Shown: positions 42,474 to 53,077, counted from the stretch's first letter. The stretch is 64,000 bases of DNA from Leptotrichia sp. oral taxon 223 (GCF_013394795.1 NZ_JABXYU010000001.1:558001-622000); one strand, 5' to 3'. A program made the numbers and translations. The notes: generated from the letters alone by a model not told the origin.

Positions 42474-43490
42474 TTATTTTTTCGCTTCCGTTTTTTCCAA
42501 TTCTTTTTCCAATTTTTTCATTCGTTTTACAAGTTCAGGGACTTTTCCCATCGCCATTTTTACTCTCAAGTCTTCCATATGTTCACGAAGTGGATAACCT
42601 GACATTTGCTTACCATCTGGCACATCATTAGTTACTCCAGATTTTGCGGCAATCACTACATTATTTCCAATTCTAAGATGCCCTGCCACTCCAACTTGTC
42701 CTGCAAGAGTCGAATTATCTCCCACTTCCACACTTCCAGAAATACCAGTCTGAGCTACAATCAGACAATTTTCACCAATAATATCATTATGCGCAATATG
42801 AACAAGATTATCGATTTTTGTACCTTTTTTAATAATCGTATCTCCAATTGCTCCTCTGTCAACACAGGAATTTGCTCCAATTTCAACTTCTTCTCCCAAG
42901 ATTACATGTCCAATCTGTTCGATTTTTACATTATTTCCATTAATTTTTACAAATCCAAATCCGTCAGCTCCTATCACAGCCCCAGGCTGTAAAATAGTCC
43001 CTCTTCCAACTTTTGTAAATTCCCGTATTGTAACATTTGAATAAATTATACAGTCATCACCTATTTCAGTCCCTTCAAAAATTGACACATTCGGATAGAT
43101 AACAGTATTTTTTCCAATTTTTACATTATGTCCAATATAAGTATTTATTTTTGATACATTTGCAGTTTCATCGATTTGTGCAGAATTTTCTATCTGATTT
43201 TCAAACGGCTGTAATTTAGGCTTAAAATAATTTAGTAGTATCGGCATTAACTCTCTAGGATTTCCTTTTACAACAATAAAAGTCTTATTTTCAGGTAAAT
43301 TTGGCAAATCAGGAACAATCACGGCACCTGCATTACATTTATCCATATTTTTCAACATTTTCTCATCTGCAGCAAAAGTTAATTCCTTCTCAGTTGAATG
43401 AAAAAACGGAGCAAGTCTTGTAAAACTCAATTCATCGTTTCCTCTGATTTCTCCATTTATTAATTTTGCAATTTCTTTAATATCATACAT
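42474..43490 (-). CDS. lpxD: UDP-3-O-acylglucosamine N-acyltransferase
   Basis: LpxD adds the second acyl chain in lipid A synthesis. The 338 residues consist of an N-terminal uridine-binding domain, a left-handed beta-helix of hexapeptide repeats (for example TYIGHNVKIGKNTVIYPNVS), and a C-terminal helix. Catalytic His is in DNLVHIAHNDIIGENCLI, and GADGFGF is present. It follows bamA by 97 bases on the same strand, an arrangement (bamA-lpxD) widely conserved in diderm bacteria. Confidence 0.96.
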   Translation of the reverse strand: MYDIKEIAKLINGEIRGNDELSFTRLAPFFHSTEKELTFAADEKMLKNMDKCNAGAVIVPDLPNLPENKTFIVVKGNPRELMPILLNYFKPKLQPFENQIENSAQIDETANVSKINTYIGHNVKIGKNTVIYPNVSIFEGTEIGDDCIIYSNVTIREFTKVGRGTILQPGAVIGADGFGFVKINGNNVKIEQIGHVILGEEVEIGANSCVDRGAIGDTIIKKGTKIDNLVHIAHNDIIGENCLIVAQTGISGSVEVGDNSTLAGQVGVAGHLRIGNNVVIAAKSGVTNDVPDGKQMSGYPLREHMEDLRVKMAMGKVPELVKRMKKLEKELEKTEAKK

Positions 43491-43587
43491 TTTGGATCTC
43501 TCCTTCTTTATTTTTTATAAAATTATAGGGATGAAATTAATCACCCCCTATAATTATTTAGTTTATATTTTAATCAGTATGAAAAAA

Positions 43588-45918
43588 CTAGAATGATTGT
43601 CCAAAGCTAAAGTAGAACTTACCTTTATCTTTTTTCTCACCTTTTTTCTCAGGATCCATTGGCCAACCATAATCAAATCTTAACGGTCCAATTGGTGTAT
43701 TCAATCTTACCCCAATTCCATAACCTTTTTTAAGATCTTTGAAGTCATGAGCATCTTTTCTGTTTGGTTTGTAGATTTTTTTACCTGTAATAGGATCTCT
43801 TGACTCATTTTGCCAAGCGTTCCCTATATCAAAGAATGCTACTAACTGTAATGTATCATTAATTTTTGTTCTGTTTTCAATTGTCGCATGGAATTTATCA
43901 AATCCGTCAAATGCGCTGTATTCATATCCACGAACTGATTCCGCTCCACCGATACTAAATCTTAAGGCTTCCGGTGTTCCGCTTCCTGTTGTTCCCCAAG
44001 CCGCTCTGTATGCCATTATGTTCTTATCACCAAAGAATGTCGGATGGTAAGCTCTTAAATCTGTTTCAAACTGATCATATTTTCTAGGATCGTTTATAAG
44101 TTCCCCTCTTTCATATGACATTGTTGCATAAAGCCCTTTCGTAGGGTTAAACTTGTTGTCTCTTGTATCAAAAGTAAGTGTTGGCCCCAATGCAAATAAT
44201 TTATATTTGTCGTTTACCTTTTTATTTGCAAACAATTCTTTATAGTTATCAAATCTTGCAGAGAAGCTTACTCCAATGTCTTTATTAAGCCCTTTACCAA
44301 TTGTCCAACGAGTTCCTATTTTCTTAACTTTTTCCACTTCATCAGCATCAGCATTGTCATCTACAGATTGAGTCCAGTAAATCGATCCTCCAAGTTGAAC
44401 TTGCTCTGTTCCCCTCAGCCAAGGATCAAACCATCTAAGCTCAAATGTTTTATCACCTTTATTTGAAGCTGAGAGTGTAGCCGACGCATCCTGTCCTCTT
44501 CCTAAGAAGTTTGAGTCCGCCAATTTAAGTTCTCCTACTAATCCAACTGAAGTTCCATAAGAAATACTTCCATTAATTGTAGTAGTTGGACGTTCTTCCA
44601 CAAGCAGCTTTATAACTCTTGCATTCGGATCGTCTTCTTTTCCTTCAATAGACGGTACTATCTTAGTGAACATACCTGTTCTATAAAGTTCTCTTACTGT
44701 ACTTTCTATATTTTTCTCTTGGAAAATTTGTCCTGGCTTTAATTCTGAATATCTTTCAAACACATAAGGTTTTGTTCTTAAAACAGAACGTCTTGACGAT
44801 TGTCTTTCATTATCATTTTTCTCTGGCGCTTTTTCAAATTCAACAGAATCAATAACTCCTTCTGTTAATCCAATATTTACAACCCCTTCATTTGAAACAT
44901 TTATTGAGTCAATTCTTACAAGGGAATACCCATCTTTGGCGTATAATTTAAGAATTCCATTGTCATCTGGATTTAATAAGTTACCATTTAAGATTTCTCC
45001 TCTTTTTACACCTAGCGCTTTTTCCAATTCCTCAGATTTATAAAGAGTATTACCTTCAAAGTTTACACTTTGTATGTCTGGATTTTCTTTAACTTGGTAA
45101 ACTACTGAAACAGTATTGTCAACTTTTCTGTCAATTTTTGGTTCAACTGTAGAGAAATATCCCGATTTAAATATTTTTTGGGCTCCGTCAACCGCTTTTT
45201 GAGGAACGAAAACATCTCCCGCTTTGATTGGCAAATCTTTTAAGTAATCTTCCTTATTAAGCTTGCTTGTACCTTCAATGTCTACATTTGCTACTGTGTA
45301 TTCTGTTTCCTTTTGCATTTCTTCCTGCATTTGCTGTCTTTGCAGAACCGTTCCCGCATTTTCCACTTCTGCGACTTGAACTTCTATATTTACATTATTT
45401 CCTCTTATTTTAGGAATAACATTGACTTCTGATACATATCCCAGTCTCTTAAGTGCCAAATAAATGTCACTCAAAGTTTTATTTGAATAGTTATCTCCTG
45501 TCTTTACAGGCATCTTAGACATCAGAAGCTCTGGTGAAACTTCCTTTAGCTGAGAAAATTCAATTGTTCCAACTTTCAGATCCTCTCTTGCCAGTTCCTG
45601 AGCTTCAAAAATATCGTTATTTTTTCCTCTTCTTCTATTTCTTGCTGTTTCTTTTTTCTTTTCTTTTTTTCTTTTTTTCTTCACTTTGTCTGATAATTGA
45701 TTAGCCATGTCAATTTCTTCTTGACTATATCTGATTTTGACATCTGATATTTCATCATTTTGCACTTCATTTTCTGTAGCGCTGCTTGTATTATCAGCCA
45801 ATTCTTTTCCAATTATCCCTCTTTTTTCTTCAGCATGCGACAAATTATTTACAGATACGAATAATGTTACTGCAATAATCAAAGCATAAACCTTGTTTTT
45901 TACTTTTAGTTTTGACAT
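43588..45918 (-). CDS. bamA: BamA outer membrane protein assembly factor
   Basis: BamA inserts beta-barrel proteins into the outer membrane. The 776 residues comprise a signal peptide (ending LSHA, about residue 29), POTRA domains (about 110-440; e.g. VANVDIEGTSKLNKEDYL and VNFEGNTLYKSEELEKALG), and the Omp85 barrel with the conserved loop-6 motif GGAESVRGYEYS and a C-terminal Phe (FYFSFGQSF). A Lys/Arg-rich insert (about residues 77-97, KVKKKRKKEKKKETARNRRR) precedes the POTRA region and is unusual. It is 8 bases after tamB. Confidence 0.96.
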   Translation of the reverse strand: MSKLKVKNKVYALIIAVTLFVSVNNLSHAEEKRGIIGKELADNTSSATENEVQNDEISDVKIRYSQEEIDMANQLSDKVKKKRKKEKKKETARNRRRGKNNDIFEAQELAREDLKVGTIEFSQLKEVSPELLMSKMPVKTGDNYSNKTLSDIYLALKRLGYVSEVNVIPKIRGNNVNIEVQVAEVENAGTVLQRQQMQEEMQKETEYTVANVDIEGTSKLNKEDYLKDLPIKAGDVFVPQKAVDGAQKIFKSGYFSTVEPKIDRKVDNTVSVVYQVKENPDIQSVNFEGNTLYKSEELEKALGVKRGEILNGNLLNPDDNGILKLYAKDGYSLVRIDSINVSNEGVVNIGLTEGVIDSVEFEKAPEKNDNERQSSRRSVLRTKPYVFERYSELKPGQIFQEKNIESTVRELYRTGMFTKIVPSIEGKEDDPNARVIKLLVEERPTTTINGSISYGTSVGLVGELKLADSNFLGRGQDASATLSASNKGDKTFELRWFDPWLRGTEQVQLGGSIYWTQSVDDNADADEVEKVKKIGTRWTIGKGLNKDIGVSFSARFDNYKELFANKKVNDKYKLFALGPTLTFDTRDNKFNPTKGLYATMSYERGELINDPRKYDQFETDLRAYHPTFFGDKNIMAYRAAWGTTGSGTPEALRFSIGGAESVRGYEYSAFDGFDKFHATIENRTKINDTLQLVAFFDIGNAWQNESRDPITGKKIYKPNRKDAHDFKDLKKGYGIGVRLNTPIGPLRFDYGWPMDPEKKGEKKDKGKFYFSFGQSF

Positions 45919-45926
45919 CTTTCCTC

Positions 45927-48900
45927 CTATTTTTTTAATGTATCAAGTTTTTTCTTTCTAAACATTTTTCTGAAAATATCTCCAAGTGTATCGCCTCTCG
46001 TTGAAAAATCTATTCCAAAGTAATAATTTACTCTTGCTCCATTGCTCATATTTGCGCTTGTTCTGCTTTTGTTTATACTCTCTCCCCCAAGTCGCAAATC
46101 TAACCCATTTGTAACATTATAGCTAAGCCATGCGTTATATCCCATTGGAATTTTTTCTTCAGATTTTGAAGTCTGATATGGGAATTTAAATGAAGCGTTC
46201 CAGAATAATTTATCCTTGTAGATATTATCTTGAACTGTTACTGTTGTTGCTGCACTGTATTCTCCAGTCTTATCCGAATGATTTACATTCGTTGAAACAG
46301 CAAATTTTGATATTCCCAGTACATCTTTAATTTTACCAGTTACTGACGAAAAAAGCAACTCATTTAATGCACTATTAACTAAAGAGCCTGCCACTACCAG
46401 TCCGTCAGCCGAATTTTCCTCGGTACTTCCCGGTTTTCTTTCGCTGTTTCCAACTACAGTATTAAATGCGAGCAATGATACAATCTCTTCTTTTGTCTTC
46501 CCTGATAAAGATGAAAATTTAATGTCTGGCTTACTTACATTTCCAGTCACATTTATTTCTATTCTATCTCCATTTATCACTGTGCTTGCATCAAATATAA
46601 CAAACGGATCTGATATTAATGTGGCTGAACCATTGGAAGACGGCAAAAATCTTATTTCAGCACCATCTATTTTAAAGTCATTCCCATTTATAGAAAATGA
46701 ACCTCTTGTAATCGAATATTGTCCATCCATTCCAAGTTCTCCACCAGAATATGAAATTTCAGAAGCACCTTTCACTTTTCCTTTTATATTTCGCACGATG
46801 CTTACATTTGGAATATTCACTTTAACATTGCTTCCAGTCCGTACATTCAGGTTAACTGTGTATTGTTTTACTATCTTATCAATTACTTCTTCTACAATTC
46901 CTTCAACGACAGTCTTATCTTGAGCTTTTTTAGCTTTTGCCTCCTCTGATAAATTTTCTGTTTCGGATTTGGAATTAAAGTTTGGTATTTCACGCACTTC
47001 TGCATCGCTTACAACCAAATCTCCAAACAGCCTGTTTTCTGTAAATATAAGATTTCCCGTAAGCGCAAAGTCAATTCCTTTTCCATAATGCAGTCCAACT
47101 TTGTTAAGTGCCGCATTCAATTCAAATTTCCCCAGTTCCAGCCGCTTTGTCTGCATAAAATCAGCAGGAATCGTTGGAACATCCAAATCTCCTGTAACTT
47201 TAAAAGTTCCTCCATTATATCCGCCATCCAGCCTATTTACCACAAGTTTATTATTATTTAAATCAATATTGGCATTTACGTTGTCTACAAGTGTTGACTT
47301 GTCTTTTGTCTTATAGTTAAAATTATCCAGCAAAATATGTCCTGACGTAGAATCATTTGAAAAAATAGTATCTATATTTGCAATACCGCTTGCCTGCTGA
47401 ACATCCTTATTAACTCCTAAAAAGTCTAAGTTAAAGTCTTTTGCAAGCATCGAAACATTGTATTGTATAGGTACAAACTGAACGTATCCATTTAATAAAA
47501 GCGGATTATTTTCATATTCCAAATAAAACTGCCCTATATTCAAGGTTTTCTCATTGGCCTGTAAATCAATATCAACTTTGTTCACAGGAAAGCCGCTAAG
47601 TTTTATTTCATCCGCCTGAATTTGAAGTCCAGTTGTAAAATTCTCAAAACTTCCACGATACATGAATCCAATATTTATATCTCCGCTGTATCCCTTGTTT
47701 TTCAAATCCTGAACTGAATCAAGTGAAAACTTTTGTTTTTCCAGCTGGTAATCAATGTTTACATTTGCCAAATCAAATTTAGTCTGTGTTTCAAACAATG
47801 TTTCTTCGTTATCTCCAACAAATCTAAGTTTTTGCAAATCGAATGTTCCATATTTGAATAATTTATCTATATTTCCATTGGAATATTCAAGCTCTGCAAC
47901 AACATGTGGAATTTTATAAGTTTTAAAGCTCATATTCCCAAGAGTTACCTGCCCTGCCAGATTAAAATTATTCAAATCTCCTTTTAAGCTAAGATCCGAT
48001 CTTGTTCCAAAAGTCAAGTCCTTCATTTTCAAAAGTTTCGGAATGTCAGGCTCATTTAAACTAATTCCAATATCTGAAATCCCCGTCTTCAAGTCATAAG
48101 TCCCATAAAGGCTGTTTTCACGCAAAGTCACATCTTCAAAGTTTACAACTCCATCCTTTATGCTAAGACGTGCATTTGTATCACCTACATAATTTGAATT
48201 TATCGACGTTACCGCAGATGGCATCGTTATTGCCCCCGAAAGTTTGTCTATTGTTCCCGATAGACTCGCATCCAATGTCCCAACTCTCAAATTAATTTTT
48301 GGGCTAGAGGTATTATAGAGCATATAATCTCTTAATCCTGCATTTACGTCCATTTTTCCGGTTTTCATATCAAATTTTCCGCTGGCATTCAAATTTTCAT
48401 TCTGAATACTTGTAATGTTTACAACATTATCTTTTATTCTCAGATTTCCGCTAACATTTTTAAACCTCTGATAACCAAACCACAATTCATCCATATTTGT
48501 ATTAACTGTTATGTCCATATTTGCCAAATCATTAATTTTACCGCTGGCATGCAGTTTTTCATACTCTCCGATATATTCTCCATAAGGGCTGTAAAGTTTG
48601 TACGTTCCAGAAATTTTATTCCCATTTCCGCTAATTTTCGCTGTAAGCGTTGCAGGCAGCTTTGCCTTGTTCAAACCTTTGAAATTGTAGCCATTTGCTC
48701 TTAGCAGTTTTGCAATATCTATGCTTTTAGGTAAGTTTAACGAATATGAATGCTTCATATCTGAAGTTGTAGTTCCTGAGATATTTATCACTCCACCGCC
48801 TTTTATTCCAGCTGTTCCATTTATGCTGTAATTTCCGTTATGTATTTTTATTTTAGCATTTACAGCATTCACAAACGGCATTGACAAATCTTTTATTTTT

Positions 48901-50525
48901 GCATTAATTTGCCCAGAACGAAGTATATTTTTTTCATTAAATTTTATAACCAGGTTATCGACATCAGGATTTATTGTGTAATTTTTTCCACCGTAATTTA
49001 CAGTAAAGTAACCGTTACTTCTAACATTTACTACTACTGTCTGCGCTTTTGGATTTACTGTATATCTTCCATTTAAAACTTTAGATCTTGCTGTTCCCGT
49101 TATAATATTTTTAGGTGAAATTTCAGCGCTTCCTATAATTGTCTTGATATTAAAATCCGAGCCTAGATTATTTAAGACATAATTTCCTGTCCCAGTTTTC
49201 TTTTTCAAGTCATACACAAATTTTGAAACTTTAACATCTTCGTTCACTTTAAATCCTGAAAATTCTTCATTAAATACAAAGGACGTATCAGTCAAAGTCA
49301 GTTTTTCATCTGCAATTTTCATAGAAGTTTTTATATTCTGAAAATTGTAATTTGAAATTTTTATATTGTCTGACGAAAATTTCCCATCAAGTACAGTTTT
49401 TTTCTTTTTTGTATCGACATTCACTTCAAGATTTCCTGTAACATTTCCTTGTGCCTTAATTTTAGCATCTTTAATTATTTTATATCTTGCAACCTCTTCA
49501 AAAGGCAATTTGTCCGCAACGAGCTTTAAATTCAGCTTCTGCTCCTTAACAAGATAATTCAGTATCAGAGATACTGGACTTCCTCTCAGCTTTGTATTAG
49601 CATTTACTGTAATTTTGTCCTTTTTCAAGTCAATTAAAGCATTTGCCCCTTCAATATCGCCATCCAGGTCAACATATTTAAGTTTTCCATTCCGAATTTT
49701 CAGATTTCCCAAAGCGTGCATTGTCTTCTTGACTTTGTCATTTTCCAATTTGAGCACACCGTTTAATATGCCGCCTTTTGCAGTAATCATTTCAAGCGGC
49801 ACATACTGTCCCAGTTCCTCTGTTATCCCGACATTTTCAAAACTGAAGTTCAGACGAAATTCCTTTCTCCTGTCATCGCTGTTCTTTATTTTATCAAACA
49901 TCGAATAAATTGACTGCTTCGACTTTACAATCTGTTTCAATTCAATCTTTAACGTTTCCACTGTTCCATCTTGATTTTTATTTCCTACACCTTTAGCAAA
50001 AAGTGAAAATCCACGGGATTTTGCAATTTCCAGCCGTCCATTCACTTTTATCAACCTTTTCGATATTTTTTTATCAAAACTTATATCTGTATAATTCAAG
50101 GTTGCATTATGAATATAAAGTTTTCCAATTCTGCTCGTAGGATCAAACGTTTTCGGCTTGTTAGGCTGCGGCTTTATCACATGAAAAATATTAAAATCAT
50201 TATTTTTTCTACGCTCCAGATTTACAGTCCCGTTGTAAATGTCAATTCTGTTAAGCCGTGTCGGCATAAGAAGACTTATTCCAGCTGTAGTCCTTTTTCC
50301 GTAGATAACTATATTTCCAGCCATATCCTTAACTTTCAAATTATCAATTTGAAGTTTATTGAATCCTATCAGTTTAACAGATTTAAATTCAACATTCAGT
50401 CCGCTGCTTTTCAAAATCGAAGTCAGCATACCCTTAAAGTTTTTTGTAGAAATATAAAACTTTATCGCAAATAAAGACATTAGAAGAAAAATAAATACAA
50501 TTAAAGATTTCTTTATGTATTTCAT
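45927..50525 (-). CDS. tamB: TamB-like translocation and assembly module protein (DUF490)
   Basis: A 1532-residue periplasm-spanning protein anchored by one N-terminal helix (about 7-26). It is made of many beta-strand repeats of the AsmA/TamB bridge type and ends in the TamB domain: GGELGMDGQYSITRGSFSI, ISDPFVIFDASTVINGDRIE, FSSLSGKTKEEIVSLLAFN, then a barrel-like C-terminus (VNYYFGIDFSTRGDTLGDIF). Such proteins move phospholipid or assist barrel assembly with TamA/BamA. No separate tamA is present, so in this operon TamB likely pairs with BamA itself. Length is typical (1200-1600). Confidence 0.92.
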   Translation of the reverse strand: MKYIKKSLIVFIFLLMSLFAIKFYISTKNFKGMLTSILKSSGLNVEFKSVKLIGFNKLQIDNLKVKDMAGNIVIYGKRTTAGISLLMPTRLNRIDIYNGTVNLERRKNNDFNIFHVIKPQPNKPKTFDPTSRIGKLYIHNATLNYTDISFDKKISKRLIKVNGRLEIAKSRGFSLFAKGVGNKNQDGTVETLKIELKQIVKSKQSIYSMFDKIKNSDDRRKEFRLNFSFENVGITEELGQYVPLEMITAKGGILNGVLKLENDKVKKTMHALGNLKIRNGKLKYVDLDGDIEGANALIDLKKDKITVNANTKLRGSPVSLILNYLVKEQKLNLKLVADKLPFEEVARYKIIKDAKIKAQGNVTGNLEVNVDTKKKKTVLDGKFSSDNIKISNYNFQNIKTSMKIADEKLTLTDTSFVFNEEFSGFKVNEDVKVSKFVYDLKKKTGTGNYVLNNLGSDFNIKTIIGSAEISPKNIITGTARSKVLNGRYTVNPKAQTVVVNVRSNGYFTVNYGGKNYTINPDVDNLVIKFNEKNILRSGQINAKIKDLSMPFVNAVNAKIKIHNGNYSINGTAGIKGGGVINISGTTTSDMKHSYSLNLPKSIDIAKLLRANGYNFKGLNKAKLPATLTAKISGNGNKISGTYKLYSPYGEYIGEYEKLHASGKINDLANMDITVNTNMDELWFGYQRFKNVSGNLRIKDNVVNITSIQNENLNASGKFDMKTGKMDVNAGLRDYMLYNTSSPKINLRVGTLDASLSGTIDKLSGAITMPSAVTSINSNYVGDTNARLSIKDGVVNFEDVTLRENSLYGTYDLKTGISDIGISLNEPDIPKLLKMKDLTFGTRSDLSLKGDLNNFNLAGQVTLGNMSFKTYKIPHVVAELEYSNGNIDKLFKYGTFDLQKLRFVGDNEETLFETQTKFDLANVNIDYQLEKQKFSLDSVQDLKNKGYSGDINIGFMYRGSFENFTTGLQIQADEIKLSGFPVNKVDIDLQANEKTLNIGQFYLEYENNPLLLNGYVQFVPIQYNVSMLAKDFNLDFLGVNKDVQQASGIANIDTIFSNDSTSGHILLDNFNYKTKDKSTLVDNVNANIDLNNNKLVVNRLDGGYNGGTFKVTGDLDVPTIPADFMQTKRLELGKFELNAALNKVGLHYGKGIDFALTGNLIFTENRLFGDLVVSDAEVREIPNFNSKSETENLSEEAKAKKAQDKTVVEGIVEEVIDKIVKQYTVNLNVRTGSNVKVNIPNVSIVRNIKGKVKGASEISYSGGELGMDGQYSITRGSFSINGNDFKIDGAEIRFLPSSNGSATLISDPFVIFDASTVINGDRIEINVTGNVSKPDIKFSSLSGKTKEEIVSLLAFNTVVGNSERKPGSTEENSADGLVVAGSLVNSALNELLFSSVTGKIKDVLGISKFAVSTNVNHSDKTGEYSAATTVTVQDNIYKDKLFWNASFKFPYQTSKSEEKIPMGYNAWLSYNVTNGLDLRLGGESINKSRTSANMSNGARVNYYFGIDFSTRGDTLGDIFRKMFRKKKLDTLKK

Positions 50526-50723
50526 CTCACGCTTTTTACCTCCTCTTCTCTTATTTTGAAAAGGATAATTATTTTCATTGTCCTAATTTTCCATTTTTTG
50601 TATTTCCTTTAAATTTTTATATCCAAAAGAAATTATCCTTTTTATTTTATCACAATTTTGCATAAAAATCTATTATTATATGTGTTTTTTTGACTTAGAA
50701 TTATTTTTTTAATTTTATTTTAT

Positions 50724-50758
50724 TAAAAAAGAGCTATCTTAACCTTCAAGATAACTCT
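50724..50758 (-). terminator. Terminator after accB
   Basis: On the minus strand AGAGTTATCTT (50758-50748) pairs with AAGATAGCTCT (50740-50730) and is followed by TTTTTTAATA. Confidence 0.9.
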
Positions 50759-50784
50759 AAAATTCTTAATTTCCTACGATATTT

Positions 50785-51201
50785 CTATATTTTTTTCACT
50801 CTAAACAATGGCTGTCCATATTCTACTTTTTGCTCATTGCTTACTAACACTGCTTCTATTTCGCAGTCAAAGTCGCAGTTTATTTCATTCATCAGTTTCA
50901 TTGCTTCTACGATGCAGACTGGCTGCCCTTTTTTCACTGTGTCGCCTACACGCACGAATGCAGGAGTTTCTGGAGAAGCCGCTGAATAGAAAGTTCCTAC
51001 GATTGGTGAAGTGATAAAGCTTTCTTCATCTGGCTCTTCCACAATTTCTGGCTTTCTTTCTATATTTTTTGGAACATTCTGAATTTCTGCATTATTTTCA
51101 CGCTTTAAATTGATTTTTAGATTGCCTTCTTCCACTGTAATTTCCTTAAGCGTTGATTTTTCTATAATTTCTACTAATTTTTCAATTTGTTCTAAATCCA
51201 T
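50785..51201 (-). CDS. accB: Biotin carboxyl carrier protein
   Basis: A 138-residue carrier. The N-terminal helix (DLEQIEKLVEIIEKSTLKEI) is followed by a linker and the biotinyl domain with the target lysine in IVEAMKLMNEINCDFDCEI. The form is that of acetyl-CoA carboxylase BCCP. Unlike most genomes, accC is not adjacent; it sits 106 bases downstream of pxpC in the pxp operon and before a terminator. It may serve the acetyl-CoA carboxylase or a pathway linked to its operon. Confidence 0.93.
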   Translation of the reverse strand: MDLEQIEKLVEIIEKSTLKEITVEEGNLKINLKRENNAEIQNVPKNIERKPEIVEEPDEESFITSPIVGTFYSAASPETPAFVRVGDTVKKGQPVCIVEAMKLMNEINCDFDCEIEAVLVSNEQKVEYGQPLFRVKKI

Positions 51202-51306
51202 TTTAATTTTCCTTTCTGAAAAATATACTCAAATTTTCTTAAAAATCAAACTGTAAAAATGATAATTCAAGAGATTGAGCTTAAATAGTCTTAACCTTTG
51301 CAATAA

Positions 51307-52311
51307 TTACTCAAATAACGTCTCAAGCCTTTTGGACACAGCTCTTACATCCAGTACTTCCTTGCAAGGCGCATGAATTTTTTTTCTAAACTGAGTAAAT
51401 TCATTCATTTCTTCAATTAAAAGATTTTGTGCTTCTTCCACGCTGATTGCCTTGAAACGGATTTTGTGATCTGCTTTTCTTTGTACTAACTTTGGCAAAT
51501 CCACCGTTGCGACTGTCGCTATTTTTGGATACCCGCCTGTTGTCTGCCTATCTGCCAGCAAAATAATCGGCTTTCCGTGTGCAGGAACCTGTATCGCTCC
51601 CAATGCTATTCCGTCCGATATTATGTCAGCCGACTCTTTATGGGCAATATAAGGCCCTTCTATTCGGCATCCCATTCTGTCAAAGTCATTTGTGATCGTA
51701 AATTCGCTGTTTAAAAAAGTTTCCTTTCCTTCTTTTGTAAACAGATTATCTTGTGGCCCCATTATTACACGGATTACTTCATCTTCCTGATTAAATTCAT
51801 CCAAGTCGAGGGTTCTTGATAAAAAATAAGGCAAGTATCGGCGTCTTATCCTAAAGGAAATATAATCCCCCTCTTTCAAATTACGTCCCTTAAATCCGCC
51901 AATTCCACATTTCATATTTGTAGAACGGCTTCCCATTATTACAGGAATATTTAAATAGCACGAAAAAGCTATATAACCCCGCACTCCTGTCCTTGATCCC
52001 TGAAATTCCAGCACATCCCCTTTATTAATATAAATCGCTGTATACATTGGAGCAGGCTTCTTGTTAATTAGCGGCTGAAAATCACCACCTGTTATTGCAA
52101 TTATTGTTTCGCTCGTAAATTCAAGCGTCGGTCCAATCATTGTAAATTCAAGCACAGCCTCGTTTTCAGGATTGTCAATAAGCATATTTGCGATTTTAAA
52201 GGAACGCACATCCATAACTCCAGACGTCCCAAAACCTTGACTTTGGTACCCTGTTCTCCCAATATCCTGAACAGTTGTCAAAAGTCCGCCTTTCAAAACT
52301 CTAAAACCCAT
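51307..52311 (-). CDS. pxpC: 5-oxoprolinase subunit C (KipA-like)
   Basis: PxpC works with PxpA and PxpB in ATP-dependent opening of 5-oxoproline to glutamate. The 334 residues start GFRVLKGGLLTTVQDIGRTGYQ and have GTSGVMDVRSFKIANMLIDN, GGFKGRNLKEGD and the C-terminal ADRQTTGGYPKIATV, all typical of the KipA/biotin-dependent carboxyltransferase-like family. It overlaps the pxpB stop by one base, so the two are coupled. Confidence 0.94.
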   Translation of the reverse strand: MGFRVLKGGLLTTVQDIGRTGYQSQGFGTSGVMDVRSFKIANMLIDNPENEAVLEFTMIGPTLEFTSETIIAITGGDFQPLINKKPAPMYTAIYINKGDVLEFQGSRTGVRGYIAFSCYLNIPVIMGSRSTNMKCGIGGFKGRNLKEGDYISFRIRRRYLPYFLSRTLDLDEFNQEDEVIRVIMGPQDNLFTKEGKETFLNSEFTITNDFDRMGCRIEGPYIAHKESADIISDGIALGAIQVPAHGKPIILLADRQTTGGYPKIATVATVDLPKLVQRKADHKIRFKAISVEEAQNLLIEEMNEFTQFRKKIHAPCKEVLDVRAVSKRLETLFE

Positions 52312-53057
52312 TATTTCACCTCCTCAATATGCACGACACACTCGTATTTATCCTCATTTACTTCTTTTTCAATTTTTTCAAATTCTTCTTCTGAAACTGG
52401 CACAAAACGTATATAATCCCCCGCTTCAAACAAAATTGGGTTTTTTCTGTCAGAATCATACGTTTTCACTGGCGTTTTCCCTATTAATTGCCATCCTCCC
52501 GGTGATTCCAGCGGATAAATTCCAGTTTGAGCGCCGCCAATTCCCACACTTCCAGCAGGAATTTTTATTCTCGGATTAGCCAGCCTTGGCGTATGAATCC
52601 TTTCATCAAGTCCGCCCAGATACGAAAATCCCGGCAAGAATCCAAGCATATAAATCAAATAATCTTTTGAACTATGAATTTTTATAACTTCTTCGGTTGA
52701 AATACCTGCATTTTTAGCGACAAATTCCAAGTCCGGCCCGTATTCTCCACCATAACAGACTGGTATTTCATACACCTTTTTAATTTTTGACTTCATGTCC
52801 AAGTTTAATTTCATTATTTTATTCACTCTGTTTAATAATTTCCCATATGTAATAACACGTGGATCATAATGAATAAGAAGTGAACAAAACGCTGGCGTCA
52901 TATCCATCACTCCTTCTATATGCTGTTCCTTCAGCAAATGTGCAAGTGAAGTGATTTTTCCATTAATTTCAGGCGATATAGCTTTTGGGAATTCAATTAA
53001 AATGGCTGAATCCCCTTCAGGAAGTATTTTTACATCTTCCAACTGTTTCCCCGTCAT
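52311..53057 (-). CDS. pxpB: 5-oxoprolinase subunit B (KipI-like)
   Basis: The 248-residue partner of PxpC. Signatures: LPEGDSAILIEFPKAISPEI, GVMDMTPAFCSLLIHYDP, MLGFLPGFSYLGGLDERIHTPR, GGAQTGIYPLESPGGWQLIG and PILFEAGDYIRFVPVSE. In Bacillus the homologue KipI inhibits the sporulation kinase, but the general function is 5-oxoproline catabolism. pxpA (LamB/YcsF) is not in this operon or window. Confidence 0.94.
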   Translation of the reverse strand: MTGKQLEDVKILPEGDSAILIEFPKAISPEINGKITSLAHLLKEQHIEGVMDMTPAFCSLLIHYDPRVITYGKLLNRVNKIMKLNLDMKSKIKKVYEIPVCYGGEYGPDLEFVAKNAGISTEEVIKIHSSKDYLIYMLGFLPGFSYLGGLDERIHTPRLANPRIKIPAGSVGIGGAQTGIYPLESPGGWQLIGKTPVKTYDSDRKNPILFEAGDYIRFVPVSEEEFEKIEKEVNEDKYECVVHIEEVK

Positions 53058-53077
53058 TCTTATACCTTCTTTCTGTC

